Part shown: piece by piece, positions 26,583 through 35,435 of the stretch
Layout: each line of letters opens with the position of its first letter
Position numbering within the stretch: the first letter of the stretch is position 1
Assembly (NCBI GenBank): GCA_016712595.1
Contig: JADJQT010000002.1
Coordinates: 124,001 to 188,000 of the forward strand
Reading direction: 5' to 3'
Length of the DNA stretch: 64,000 nt
Source of the DNA: Rhodospirillales bacterium
GTDB lineage: Bacteria; Pseudomonadota; Alphaproteobacteria; Rhodospirillales; Defluviicoccaceae
The notes under the pieces: generated by a model
Told to the model about the DNA's origin: nothing
The model's input: the letters and a program-made list of their open reading frames with translations, nothing else
Database searches by the model: none
Program-made: the position numbers and the translations under genes

Positions 26583-26960
26583 AATTTTTCTGAACGCGGG
26601 TTCGATCGAGTTCATGTCCGGCGAAAAGAGTGGCAGGGAAAAGATGTCCGCACCGCCCTGAGCAAGAGCGCTGCGGACCGCCGCCACCTTATCGGCCGGC
26701 CAGTGATTTATAACGACGATTGTGGCGTGACGTATCACCGGGCAGCATTCCAGGCTCGACGCCATCCAGGCCCCGAAGCGCCATAGCGCCCGTGACGTGT
26801 TCACGCTCATCACGCGCAGGCAGCGACGACCGTGCACTGCGGATTGTGCGCCGGCATCGACACCCACGGCAGCCGTCAGCGGCTTCATACCGCCCTCGGC
26901 GATCGCGCCCTGAGCAGATGGAGGCCTGCACCACATAGCCCGACATCCATTTTCCCGGTG
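26580..26960 (-). pseudogene. IS630-family transposase remnant
   Basis: On the minus strand the end of an IS630 DDE domain is readable. IVVINHWPADKVAAVRSAL corresponds to the family's IVVMDNLxxHK region, and IFSLPLFSPDMNSIEPAF corresponds to the LPPYSPDxNPIE block that carries the final catalytic Glu. The second catalytic Asp is replaced (VINH where MDN is expected) and upstream parts (HVTGAMALRGLDG) are in another frame. The element is inactive. It lies at the downstream edge of the PKS cluster. The limits are approximate and no terminal repeats were identified. Confidence 0.6.
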
Positions 26961-27171
26961 GAAGATCACGCATGAATCGCGCCGACGGGGCAGGCCGCGT
27001 GTTCCGGTTCGTTGCTTCTTCTTTGCTGCTGGTGTTTGGCGAGCCACCGACGCCAAGCCCTCGTTTACATGTCCTTAACATCAACGTCGAACGGCGTTCA
27101 TACGGTTTTGCCAATCTAGGCAGGGTGGTGTGGAGGCTCTCCGCACCCGGGACCACAAGGGGATGTGGACA

Positions 27172-27960
27172 ATGTCTCGTATTCGCATGCAGTTTCTTGG
27201 TGGATTCGACGTTTTCGAAAACGACGGAAGCCGTCTCCACCTTCCGTCGCGCAATGCCACAGCCGTACTCGCCATCCTGTGCGTGGGCCGCGAGCGGATG
27301 TGCAGCCGGGCGAAACTGGCAGCGCAAATCTGGGACGTCTGGGACCCTGAGCATGCGCGTGCTAGCCTTCGGCAATCGCTGTTCATGCTCCGGCACCTCG
27401 TCGGTCGGGATGTCTTCCGCTGCCAGGGCGACGCCATTGCGCTCGATCCGAGTGTGGTGGAGGCCGACATTTGGGAATTCGAGGATCTGGCGGCACGGCA
27501 TTCGCCGGACTCGCTTCTGCGGGCGGTGGAGCTCTACCAGGGCGAATTCCTGCGCGGGTATACGCCGGGGAAAGGCTTCGCCTTCGAGGAATGGCTCGAT
27601 GGTGAGCGCAACCGGATGCGCGAGGCGGCCTTGCGGGTCCTTGGCCGTGCGCTCGATCACGCATTCGCCATAGGCACGATGGACGGGGCGCGGCAAGCCG
27701 CTTTGCGAATGGTCGCGATCGATCCCGCCGAGGAAATCGGGCATCGCGCATTGATGCGGATTTATGCTGCGGAACGGCGCTTCGGCCTGGCATTGCGGCA
27801 GTTTGAACTGTGCCGGAAGATGCTCGAGACGGAACTCGGCGTCGAACCCGATGCGGAAACCCGCGCGCTGCGCACCGACATCGTCCACCGCCGATCCCAT
27901 CTGCGACCGCTCCCTGTCGCGATTCCGGATCGCCCGGTGGCAGCCGGCTGCGCCGCCTGA
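27172..27960 (+). CDS. BTAD/SARP-like transcriptional regulator
   Basis: A 262-residue protein with the layout of SARP/AfsR-type activators. The N-terminal OmpR-like winged helix (MQFLGGFDVFENDG; SRAKLAAQIWDVWDPEHARA; SLRQSLFMLRHLVG) is followed by a bacterial transcriptional activation domain at about residues 95-240 (AVELYQGEFLRGY; FEEWLDGERNRMREAALRVL; EIGHRALMRIYAAE; ALRQFELCRKMLETELGVEP). In actinomycetes this class switches on antibiotic clusters; it also occurs in proteobacteria. Being the only dedicated DNA-binding protein near the PKS genes and on the same strand, it is a candidate regulator of them. ATGs at 27130, 27163 and 27172 are possible; 27172 matches the domain start. Confidence 0.83.
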   Translation: MSRIRMQFLGGFDVFENDGSRLHLPSRNATAVLAILCVGRERMCSRAKLAAQIWDVWDPEHARASLRQSLFMLRHLVGRDVFRCQGDAIALDPSVVEADIWEFEDLAARHSPDSLLRAVELYQGEFLRGYTPGKGFAFEEWLDGERNRMREAALRVLGRALDHAFAIGTMDGARQAALRMVAIDPAEEIGHRALMRIYAAERRFGLALRQFELCRKMLETELGVEPDAETRALRTDIVHRRSHLRPLPVAIPDRPVAAGCAA

Positions 27961-28480
27961 CCAATCGGCTACATCGTGCGGTTCGCTTTGCGGCGGACCG
28001 CACTTCGTCCACGATCCGTCGGAGACTTCCCGCTCATGCGCGATCCTTGTCAGTCCCGAACGGCCCGATCAGGGGCAATCTGTGATCTTTCGGCACGTCA
28101 ACGGATGAGAACACCTGCGTGTCCAGTGCAACAGGTCTCAGCGATGCCTGCGGCTCATCTTCAACTAACTACCCCGTTTAGGTCATTCGTGCGTCTGTGG
28201 TGTGGCGGCTCGATAAGCTGACGCACACCCTTTTTCAAAGAAAATTGGGATTGTTTGGCTTGTATGGGGTAAAATTTAGTACCATGAACAGCCCTTTGCA
28301 TGTAACGGTCAAGCAAGACGCGGCAATCAGGGCCCATTTACAACGAACAAAAGTGTACGGTGCCACATCATGTCAAGTTGACAGCGAAACTCGTAACCGA
28401 ATATTCAAAGAAGACCTGCCGACGGAACACTCCGATCATTACGGCGAGAGGAGCATAATGTTCGATTGCAGGAGAGGGAA
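27961..28480. other. Intergenic region before the FecR-domain gene
   Basis: About 520 bases with no supportable gene. An open frame at 28197-28520 has no recognisable features and overlaps the next gene. The second half (about 28230-28440) is more AT-rich and probably holds the promoter of the downstream signalling cassette, but I could not fix a convincing -35/-10 pair. Confidence 0.4.
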
Positions 28481-31400
28481 ATGCTGCGTGCGCGCATTCG
28501 GTATACGTACCTTTTCGTAGAGGCGAGTTTCTGCCTGATTGCTTCTGCGGCCATGGCCGCAGAAGGCTGCCCGTCGCCGGTGGGATCGCTCGACTCCGTC
28601 CAGGGGGCGGTGGAGGTTCAGCGGGCGGGAACGACGGACTGGCTGCCGATCGGCCGGGGCGGCGCGCTATGCGTCGGTGACGTCGTCCGCGTCGGCGAGC
28701 TCGGGCGCATCGAGGCGAGCCTCGCCAATCAGGTGAAGTTCCGCAGCGACCAGAATTCGACCCTGCGGCTGATCAGCCCGCCGAAGGAACAGACGACACT
28801 GCTCGGCCTGTTGCGCGGCAGCATTTACTTTCTCAGCCACCAGCCGCGTTCGCTGACCGTCGATACGCCCTTCGTCAACGCCGCGGTCGAAGGCACCGAA
28901 TTCCTGATTCGCGTGGCCGATGCCGAGACCCTCATCCATGTCTTCAATGGTCGCGTCATCGCCCGTAACGGTCATGGTGAACTCGCACTCGGCAACGGCG
29001 TGTCGGGAATCGCCCGTGCCAACGAAGCGCCGACCGACTATCTGCTGGTCCGTCCCTTCGACGCCGTGCAATGGGCGCTCTACTATCCGCCGGTCTTACC
29101 GCCCGCCGCCGCAGCGCCCGGGTTATCGCCGGACTTAAAGGCGGCGGTTGACCTTGCCGGTCAGGACCGGACAGCCGAGGCCTTCGCGCGATTCCAGGCG
29201 ATTCCCGAAGCCGATCGCGGGGCGCGCTTCTATCTCTACCGCGCCCAAACCTTGCTTTCGGTCGGCCGTGTCGATGAAGCGGATGCGGACCTCGAATCGG
29301 CGTTGGCGCGCGATCCCGACGACGGCGCGGCTTACGGATTGCGCGCGATCATCGCGGTTGCGCGCAACCGGCGGGACGAGGCAATGGCGTTTGCTCAGCA
29401 CGGCGTCGAGCTTGCGCCGAAGTCGGCGGCGGCGAAGATCGCCCTCTCCTACGCTCAGCAGTCGCGCTTCGAGATCGACGCCGCGCGGCACACGCTGGAA
29501 GCAGCGGTCACGGACGAGCCGGACAACCCGCTCGCCTGGGCACGCCTGTCCGAGCTTTGGCTGATGCTGGGCTATCGCGACCGTGCCATCGAGACCGCGA
29601 AGCGCGCGGAGGAGCTGGCGCCGGACTTCGCCAAGGTGCAGACGGTGCTCGGCTTCGCGGCGCTTTCGGAGATCGATACCCGCCGCGCCGAGCGCGCCTT
29701 CCGCCGGGCGATCGCGCTCGATTCGGCAAGCCCGCAGCCCCGCTTCGGCCTTGGGCTCGCCACCATCCGCGACGGTCACCTCAAGCGCGGCCGCGGCGAG
29801 ATCGAAGCCGCGATGCTGCTCGATCCGGGCAATTCGCTGCTGCGCAGCTACCTCGGCAAGGCCTACTTCGAAGAGCGGACCACCGATCCCGTCAAATACA
29901 TCGAAGAGATGTTCTCAGGACAGCCGCGTAACGAAAAGCTCGCCGCCGAGCAGTACGACCTCGCCAAGGAACTCGACCCGCTCGACCCCACGCCCTACCT
30001 CTATTCGGCGATCGAAAAGCAGAGCGAGAACCGCCCGGTCGAGGCGCTGCACGACATCCAGAAATCGATCGAGCTCAACGACAACCGCGCCGTCTACCGC
30101 TCGCGCGACCTCCTCGATCAGGATCAGGCCGCGCGCGGCACCAGCCTGGCACGCATTTACAACGATCTCGGCTTCGAGCAGCTCGGCATCAACGAGGCGA
30201 CCAAGTCGCTCGCCTACGATCCCGCCAACGCCGGCGCCCACCGGTTTTTGTCTGATGTCTATGCCTCCCAACCCCGGCAGGAAATGGCACGCGTTAGTGA
30301 ATTGCTCCAGGCGCAATTGCTCCAGGACGTCAATATTAATCCGGTCCAGCCGAGCCTTAGCGAAACAGATGTCAACGCGTCAACTCGCGTAGGACCAACA
30401 ACACCAGGATTTAACGAATTTACGCCGCTATTTGCTCATAATGGAGCTCAACTTAATACGGCAACAACCGTAGGTAACAGATATACTTTTAATAACGAAG
30501 CTGTTGTGTCTGGGCTATATGACTGGATTTCTTTAAGTGCAGGCCAATTTTATTCAACCACTGAAGGATTCAGGGACAATAATCAATCGAATGAGCAAAT
30601 ATATGATATATTTGCTCAAGCCGCAGTGACGCCAGAAATAAATATTCAAGGAGAAGCGCGGCGCAGATACTCAAACTATGGGAACGTATCTATTGGTTAC
30701 GATCCTGATATATTTGACCCTGTCGTAAAAACAGATACTGAAATCACATCAGAACGTGTTGGAGCTCGCTTTACTCCTGCTCCTGGTGTGAATCTTATCG
30801 GTTCGTTTATTCATACAGAACGCCATCAAAATGAAACACCACTACGACAAAAAGATGATGCAATACAAGGAGAAATACGTCAGGATTTCAGTGTTCCAAT
30901 TGGCAATATAACGGCGGGCGTAAGTGCCTATAATGTCGATAGACGCCTAAGGCTATATCCAGATTTTTTAGATGAATTCAATAGTGATGAACATTCACAT
31001 ATACAACAAAATTCAGGATACATATATACAGATATAGACGTCGCAAAGAATACCATTGCTACGATTGGCTTGGGAATATCCGATTATCATGAGGCCGACT
31101 ACCAATCGACAACGTTAGATCCAAAATTAGGGCTAAGATGGAGTCCATTAGAATTATTCGATGTTCGTCTATCCGCATTCAGATTAACTGTCCCATCTCG
31201 AACAACAAGACAAACAATTGAACCTACTCAGATTGCTGGATTTAATCAGTTCTTTGATTATGTCGACGGAACGGATATGTGGAGTTATGGTGCTGGCATT
31301 GATGTGCATCTTTCAAAAGAAATAAGTGTTGGTGTAGAAGCTATAAGGCAAAATCTCGATGAGCCAGTTATTTTCCCCACTATACCTAAGACTGTACACG

Positions 31401-31864
31401 AAGATCGTGAGCAGACTATAGTATCTGGATACGCAAATTGGTCGCCATATAATCGAGTATCATTATCAGCAAAAATTTTACGTGATTATTATCAGGCAAA
31501 TTCTGATGCAAATGCTGAGCTACCGAATGAAATAAATACATGGAGCATCCCATTGACGGCGCGATATTTTGATCCATCAGGATTGTTTGGCGTAGTGCAG
31601 GGAACTATCGTTCATCAAAACGTCAATAGATCCGCTACGTCGACACAGCCAGAAGGTGATGATGGCTTCTTTTTGCTAAATATGAGTGTTGGTTATAGAC
31701 TTTCGGAACGTCGTGGGCTTGCTGGATGCTCTGTTAACAATTTATTGGATAAACATTTTAAATATCAGGACGATAATCCTCGTAGATTTACTGGAGAAAA
31801 TATAAATATAAGCCCGTATATACCAGAGAGAATGTTTTTTTGTAGCGTAACATTTTCACTTTGA
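28481..31864 (+). CDS. FecR-domain / TPR / outer-membrane beta-barrel protein
   Basis: A 1127-residue exported protein. A signal peptide ends near SAAMA. A FecR domain follows at about residues 35-180 (VQGAVEVQRAGTTDWLPIG; RGSIYFLSH; TPFVNAAVEGTEFLIRV). Tetratricopeptide repeats span about 215-600 (RGARFYLYRAQTLLSVGRVD; KVQTVLGFAALSEIDTRRAE). From about residue 610 an outer-membrane barrel is indicated by alternating strands, Tyr/Phe-rich turns and a final strand ending in phenylalanine-x-Leu (CSVTFSL). The barrel half (about 30300-31864) is markedly AT-rich while the front half is GC-rich, so the gene looks chimeric. The ATG at 28481 is preceded by AGGAGAGGG. It is followed by a small gene and a CHASE2 kinase, a known kind of FecR-CHASE2 neighbourhood. 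Possible role: surface sensor or secretion pore. Confidence 0.8.
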   Translation: MLRARIRYTYLFVEASFCLIASAAMAAEGCPSPVGSLDSVQGAVEVQRAGTTDWLPIGRGGALCVGDVVRVGELGRIEASLANQVKFRSDQNSTLRLISPPKEQTTLLGLLRGSIYFLSHQPRSLTVDTPFVNAAVEGTEFLIRVADAETLIHVFNGRVIARNGHGELALGNGVSGIARANEAPTDYLLVRPFDAVQWALYYPPVLPPAAAAPGLSPDLKAAVDLAGQDRTAEAFARFQAIPEADRGARFYLYRAQTLLSVGRVDEADADLESALARDPDDGAAYGLRAIIAVARNRRDEAMAFAQHGVELAPKSAAAKIALSYAQQSRFEIDAARHTLEAAVTDEPDNPLAWARLSELWLMLGYRDRAIETAKRAEELAPDFAKVQTVLGFAALSEIDTRRAERAFRRAIALDSASPQPRFGLGLATIRDGHLKRGRGEIEAAMLLDPGNSLLRSYLGKAYFEERTTDPVKYIEEMFSGQPRNEKLAAEQYDLAKELDPLDPTPYLYSAIEKQSENRPVEALHDIQKSIELNDNRAVYRSRDLLDQDQAARGTSLARIYNDLGFEQLGINEATKSLAYDPANAGAHRFLSDVYASQPRQEMARVSELLQAQLLQDVNINPVQPSLSETDVNASTRVGPTTPGFNEFTPLFAHNGAQLNTATTVGNRYTFNNEAVVSGLYDWISLSAGQFYSTTEGFRDNNQSNEQIYDIFAQAAVTPEINIQGEARRRYSNYGNVSIGYDPDIFDPVVKTDTEITSERVGARFTPAPGVNLIGSFIHTERHQNETPLRQKDDAIQGEIRQDFSVPIGNITAGVSAYNVDRRLRLYPDFLDEFNSDEHSHIQQNSGYIYTDIDVAKNTIATIGLGISDYHEADYQSTTLDPKLGLRWSPLELFDVRLSAFRLTVPSRTTRQTIEPTQIAGFNQFFDYVDGTDMWSYGAGIDVHLSKEISVGVEAIRQNLDEPVIFPTIPKTVHEDREQTIVSGYANWSPYNRVSLSAKILRDYYQANSDANAELPNEINTWSIPLTARYFDPSGLFGVVQGTIVHQNVNRSATSTQPEGDDGFFLLNMSVGYRLSERRGLAGCSVNNLLDKHFKYQDDNPRRFTGENINISPYIPERMFFCSVTFSL

Positions 31865-31903
31865 GCATAAAGTGTATGATGCTCACAATATAGGGGAGTA
31901 TGT

Positions 31904-32260
31904 ATGATGGTAACATACGTGCCATTTAGAGATATTATTGAGGCTAAATTAGCTGAAGCGATAAACAGCGGGGTGGCGAGCGTTATTCTAAAAGTTGGAG
32001 ATGAGACGTACGAAATCGTATCTGAAGAGCGCTATCAAGAATTCGCCGCCATTGATGACGCTGGTGACGCGGATTTTAAATTTCCTGAACAAAGTGAGAG
32101 TCAAGGTCTCCAACAAAATGAGGAATCATTCCGAATAAGGAGGCGCCCAAGCCGAGAAGAACTTGTGAGTAAAGGATGGGTGTGTGACCAGTTAGAAGGT
32201 GATCCACCGACGTGCATATGCAGCTGGCGTGGAATTTCTGTGCCGGCTGGTGAACCATAG
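31904..32260 (+). CDS. Hypothetical protein, 118 aa
   Basis: Unrecognised cytosolic-looking protein with no signal peptide or TM. The N-terminal half (FRDIIEAKLAEAINSGVASV; ILKVGDETYEIVSEE) looks like a small alpha-beta fold. The C-terminal half is acidic then basic and ends with RRRPSREELVSKGWVCDQLE followed by GDPPTCICSWRG, giving three cysteines close together. GGGGAG precedes the ATG (ATG at 31904 or 31907). It sits between the FecR-barrel gene and the CHASE2 kinase gene, shares the AT-rich composition of the barrel half, and probably belongs to the same transcription unit. Confidence 0.6.
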   Translation: MMVTYVPFRDIIEAKLAEAINSGVASVILKVGDETYEIVSEERYQEFAAIDDAGDADFKFPEQSESQGLQQNEESFRIRRRPSREELVSKGWVCDQLEGDPPTCICSWRGISVPAGEP

Positions 32261-32357
32261 TAAATCATCTGAAATTTAATTGAATCGCGTGTGTAAGTCT
32301 GCGTATGAGTAAGCATGTGTATAAAGTAACGTTCAGAAATACCAAACGATAAATGTA

Positions 32358-35300
32358 GTGGTGGATCGATCGTTCCAAGATACTGCTCTGTTTTGGGGGT
32401 TTAAGGCGTCCTTTGCAGGGATTATACTTGGAGCGATTGCAGCTTTGTTCGCGGTCTTACCTGCTGGCCGCACGCTGGAGGGAGACGTCGGGCTTGCGTG
32501 GCTGTTCCGGCTGCGCGGGCCCGTCGCGCCGCCGCCGGGGGTGGCGGTGGTTGCCATTGACGAGCGCTCGGCGATCGCGCTTGGGCTAAGGGAAACGCCA
32601 CGGGACTGGCCGCGGTCTCTGCACGGCCGTCTGGTCGCCGCCCTCGTCGACCAGGGAGCGGAGGTCATTGCCTTCGATATGATCTTCGGACGCCCGCAGT
32701 CGGAGCATGAAGATGCGTCGTTCGCGCGGGCGATCGCCGCTGCCGGTCGGGTGCTGCTGGTCGAGCCGATGGAGCGGCGGTGTGAGCGGGGTGGTGGCGC
32801 GCAGGCGCCGCCGGTCTGCATCGATAAGGTGCAGCGGCCGATTTCGCTTTTCGCCGATGCCGCGTGGGGACTGGCGCCGTTTCCTCTGCCGCGGATTCCG
32901 GACGCGCGGGTCAGCGCCTTTTGGGCGTTCCTCGGCGCGCTTGACGACCTTCCGACGCTGCCGGCGCTGGCGGTGCACGCGCGCGTCTTGCGTCGCGGCG
33001 AAGCTTGGCAGCGTTTGTTTCATGAAGCCTCCAACGGCATTATCGGGCGTACGACAACGATCGAAACGGAAACGCGTTTCCTGCGCCGTACCGCACGGGC
33101 CGGGCTGCCGCTCGACCCATTGTTGCCGGGCGGCGAAATCGGCGCCATTTCCGCGCCGGAATCCGCCGAGCGCGCGGCGCTGCGCGAGGCGATCCAGTTC
33201 CTTTACTCTGGCGAGGACAGCCGCGTCCTCAATTTCTACGGTCCCCCCGGCACCATTCGCCACATCCCTTACGCCCGTCTCGTTGTCGATGCCGATGGTG
33301 ACTCGAGCCGGCAAGATCTTGGTCTCAAGGGCGCGGCGGTGTTCGTCGGCGCATCCGAATTGGGCAAGCCGAGCCAGGGGGACTATTTCCGCACCGTCTT
33401 TCCGCGCGCCGACGGTGTCGAGATGAGCGGCGCCGAAATTGCCGCGACCGCCTACGCCAACCTTCTCGAGGGCACGACACTGCGTCCACTGGGGCCGCCG
33501 CCCATCTTCGCTTTGCTCTGCGCGCTAGGCGCCCTTTTCTGCGGCTGCGCCTACTCTCTCACTCCGCGCGCGGCTGCCGCGGCGACCGTGGCACTCACTC
33601 TCGCTTACGTGGCGTTCGCCTCCTTGCTGTTCGACGTCGCGGCAATTTGGCTGCCGCTCGCCGTCCCTCTGCTCATTGTGCTTCCAAGTACGGTCGCCGT
33701 CGGTGGCACAGGGCAGCTGCTCCGCGCGCGCCACCAGCGTGCCGCCGCCGAGGAGGAGAGGGAAACGGCGGTCGAAGAGAACCTGGCCCGGTCGACTTTC
33801 GTCGCCACGGTGAGCCACGAAATCCGCACTTTGCTGAACTGGGTGACCGGCTTGGTTGAGCGACTGGACAATGCCGGCCTGGACGATATCGAGCGCGGGG
33901 TGGTCGCACAGGTCCGCCAATTCTCCAACAATTTGCTGCAACTTCTCAACGACGTCCTCGACATGGCGAAAATGGAAGCCGGCGAGCTCCGCTTCGCTCC
34001 CGAGACGGTGGCCGTGCGGCCACTGGTCCGCAGCGTCATCGACATGTTGCGCCCGAATGCGGCGGCGAAGGGGCTGGAGCTTTCGCTGGAAGTCTCGAGC
34101 AGCGTTCCGCAGGCGGTGATCGCGGACCCGCTGCGCCTCTGCCAGATCCTGTGGAACCTCGGCGGCAACGCCGTCAAGTTTACTGACCGCGGGTCTGTCA
34201 ACGTCCGACTCGACACTGAGGGTGGCGGCAGCGCCGAGGCGATGCTGGTGCTATCAGTCGCCGATACCGGGATTGGCATTCCAGAGGCGGCGCAGTCGAC
34301 GCTATTCGCCCCGTTCCACCAGGCGGACGCGAGGACCGCCCACACGTACGGCGGCAGCGGTCTGGGGCTTTCCATCGTCCACCGGCTGGCTGACATGATG
34401 GGCGGGACGATCGTTTTGTCCAGCCGGCCGGGCGAGGGCTCGACGTTCACCGTACAGTTGCCGCTGACACTCCCGCCCGCAGACGAGGAGACCGGAGGAG
34501 TCGTGCCGGCGTTTGACGGGCTCGCGGATCAGCCGGTGCCGGAATTAGTGCCGGAACTGGCGCCGGGACGCCCCGTCGGCGGGACTTCGGTTGGACTGCC
34601 GCGGCCGGCGGCCGGCGAAGTTCTGGTCGCCGAGGACGATCCGCTCAACCGCATGCTGATCGAGGGCCAGCTCGCGAGCCTCGGCTTGAGGGCGTGCGTG
34701 TGCGCCGACGGCGCCGAAGCCTGGAGCAGCCTGCAGCAACGGCCGGCCGCCGTGCTGATCACCGACCGGCACATGCCGACCGGCCTATCCGGCGTCGACC
34801 TTGCCCGCCGTGTCCGTGCCGTCGAGCGTTTCGCGGGCGTCCGTATCATCGGTCTCACCGCGGATGCGCGGCCGGAGGCGAGAAGGGAGTGTCTGGACGC
34901 TGGCATGGATCTCGTCCTATCGAAGCCACTGAAGCCGAGCGATCTGCCGAACGCTTTCCTCCGCCTTGACATCTCGTTCGGCATTGCGGTCGAGCCTCCG
35001 CGCGAACCCGCCGTCACCCACGCGCCCGATGGTGATGCGATCTTCGATGCCGAGAACCTCATCCGGATGTTCGGGAGCTTGGAGGGGCAGGCCAGTCAAA
35101 TCCTTTCGGATTTCGTCAAGCGAGCGGAGGAGGTTGTCGCGGAGACGAAACGCGCTGCCGATGAGCGCGACGCGGCTCGTGTCCGAAACGAAGCGCATCG
35201 CATGGCCGGTTGCAGCGGCTCTGTCGGTGCCATCAGATTCGGCCGGGTGTTCAGCGCAATCGAGGCGGCGGCGATTACGGCGGACTGGGCACACGTCGAT

Positions 35301-35435
35301 CGTATCGTTGGGACTCTCGACAGCGAGCTGGCCGAAGTCGTGCATGCCATAGCCGGTCTTGATGCCGAAGGAAACGGTCAGGCCGCGGTCAGCAGTCGGC
35401 CATCTGGTAGCCGACGTTCGTTATCGTCCGGATGA
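32358..35435 (+). CDS. CHASE2-domain hybrid sensor histidine kinase with Hpt
   Basis: A 1025-residue inner-membrane hybrid kinase. The N-terminal TM is followed by a periplasmic CHASE2 sensor (about 35-375; VAVVAIDERSAIALG; DWPRSLHGRLVAALVDQGAE; VIAFDMIFGRPQSEHED). Three TMs at about 378-455 lead to HisKA with the phospho-His in TVSHEIRTLLNWV, HATPase (GNAVKFTDRGS; ADTGIGIP; GGSGLGLSIVHRLADMMGG), a receiver domain (VLVAEDDPLNR; phospho-Asp in LITDRHMPT; Lys in VLSKPLKP) and a C-terminal Hpt domain with its His in NEAHRMAGCSGS. All relay residues are present, so an internal His-Asp-His relay is feasible. The start is GTG (32358, or 32361). Its 3' end overlaps the convergent response-regulator gene by 47 bases. 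The probable input is the state of the FecR-barrel protein; this is inference from neighbourhood. Confidence 0.88.
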   Translation: MVDRSFQDTALFWGFKASFAGIILGAIAALFAVLPAGRTLEGDVGLAWLFRLRGPVAPPPGVAVVAIDERSAIALGLRETPRDWPRSLHGRLVAALVDQGAEVIAFDMIFGRPQSEHEDASFARAIAAAGRVLLVEPMERRCERGGGAQAPPVCIDKVQRPISLFADAAWGLAPFPLPRIPDARVSAFWAFLGALDDLPTLPALAVHARVLRRGEAWQRLFHEASNGIIGRTTTIETETRFLRRTARAGLPLDPLLPGGEIGAISAPESAERAALREAIQFLYSGEDSRVLNFYGPPGTIRHIPYARLVVDADGDSSRQDLGLKGAAVFVGASELGKPSQGDYFRTVFPRADGVEMSGAEIAATAYANLLEGTTLRPLGPPPIFALLCALGALFCGCAYSLTPRAAAAATVALTLAYVAFASLLFDVAAIWLPLAVPLLIVLPSTVAVGGTGQLLRARHQRAAAEEERETAVEENLARSTFVATVSHEIRTLLNWVTGLVERLDNAGLDDIERGVVAQVRQFSNNLLQLLNDVLDMAKMEAGELRFAPETVAVRPLVRSVIDMLRPNAAAKGLELSLEVSSSVPQAVIADPLRLCQILWNLGGNAVKFTDRGSVNVRLDTEGGGSAEAMLVLSVADTGIGIPEAAQSTLFAPFHQADARTAHTYGGSGLGLSIVHRLADMMGGTIVLSSRPGEGSTFTVQLPLTLPPADEETGGVVPAFDGLADQPVPELVPELAPGRPVGGTSVGLPRPAAGEVLVAEDDPLNRMLIEGQLASLGLRACVCADGAEAWSSLQQRPAAVLITDRHMPTGLSGVDLARRVRAVERFAGVRIIGLTADARPEARRECLDAGMDLVLSKPLKPSDLPNAFLRLDISFGIAVEPPREPAVTHAPDGDAIFDAENLIRMFGSLEGQASQILSDFVKRAEEVVAETKRAADERDAARVRNEAHRMAGCSGSVGAIRFGRVFSAIEAAAITADWAHVDRIVGTLDSELAEVVHAIAGLDAEGNGQAAVSSRPSGSRRSLSSG

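Noticed and set aside
26689..27900. 403-codon minus-strand frame opposite the BTAD regulator
   Set aside because: It is the shadow of the BTAD gene joined to an IS630 relic frame; no coherent domain.
28197..28520. 107-codon frame before the FecR-domain gene
   Set aside because: Overlaps the well-supported start of the FecR gene, starts with no ribosome site and has no features.
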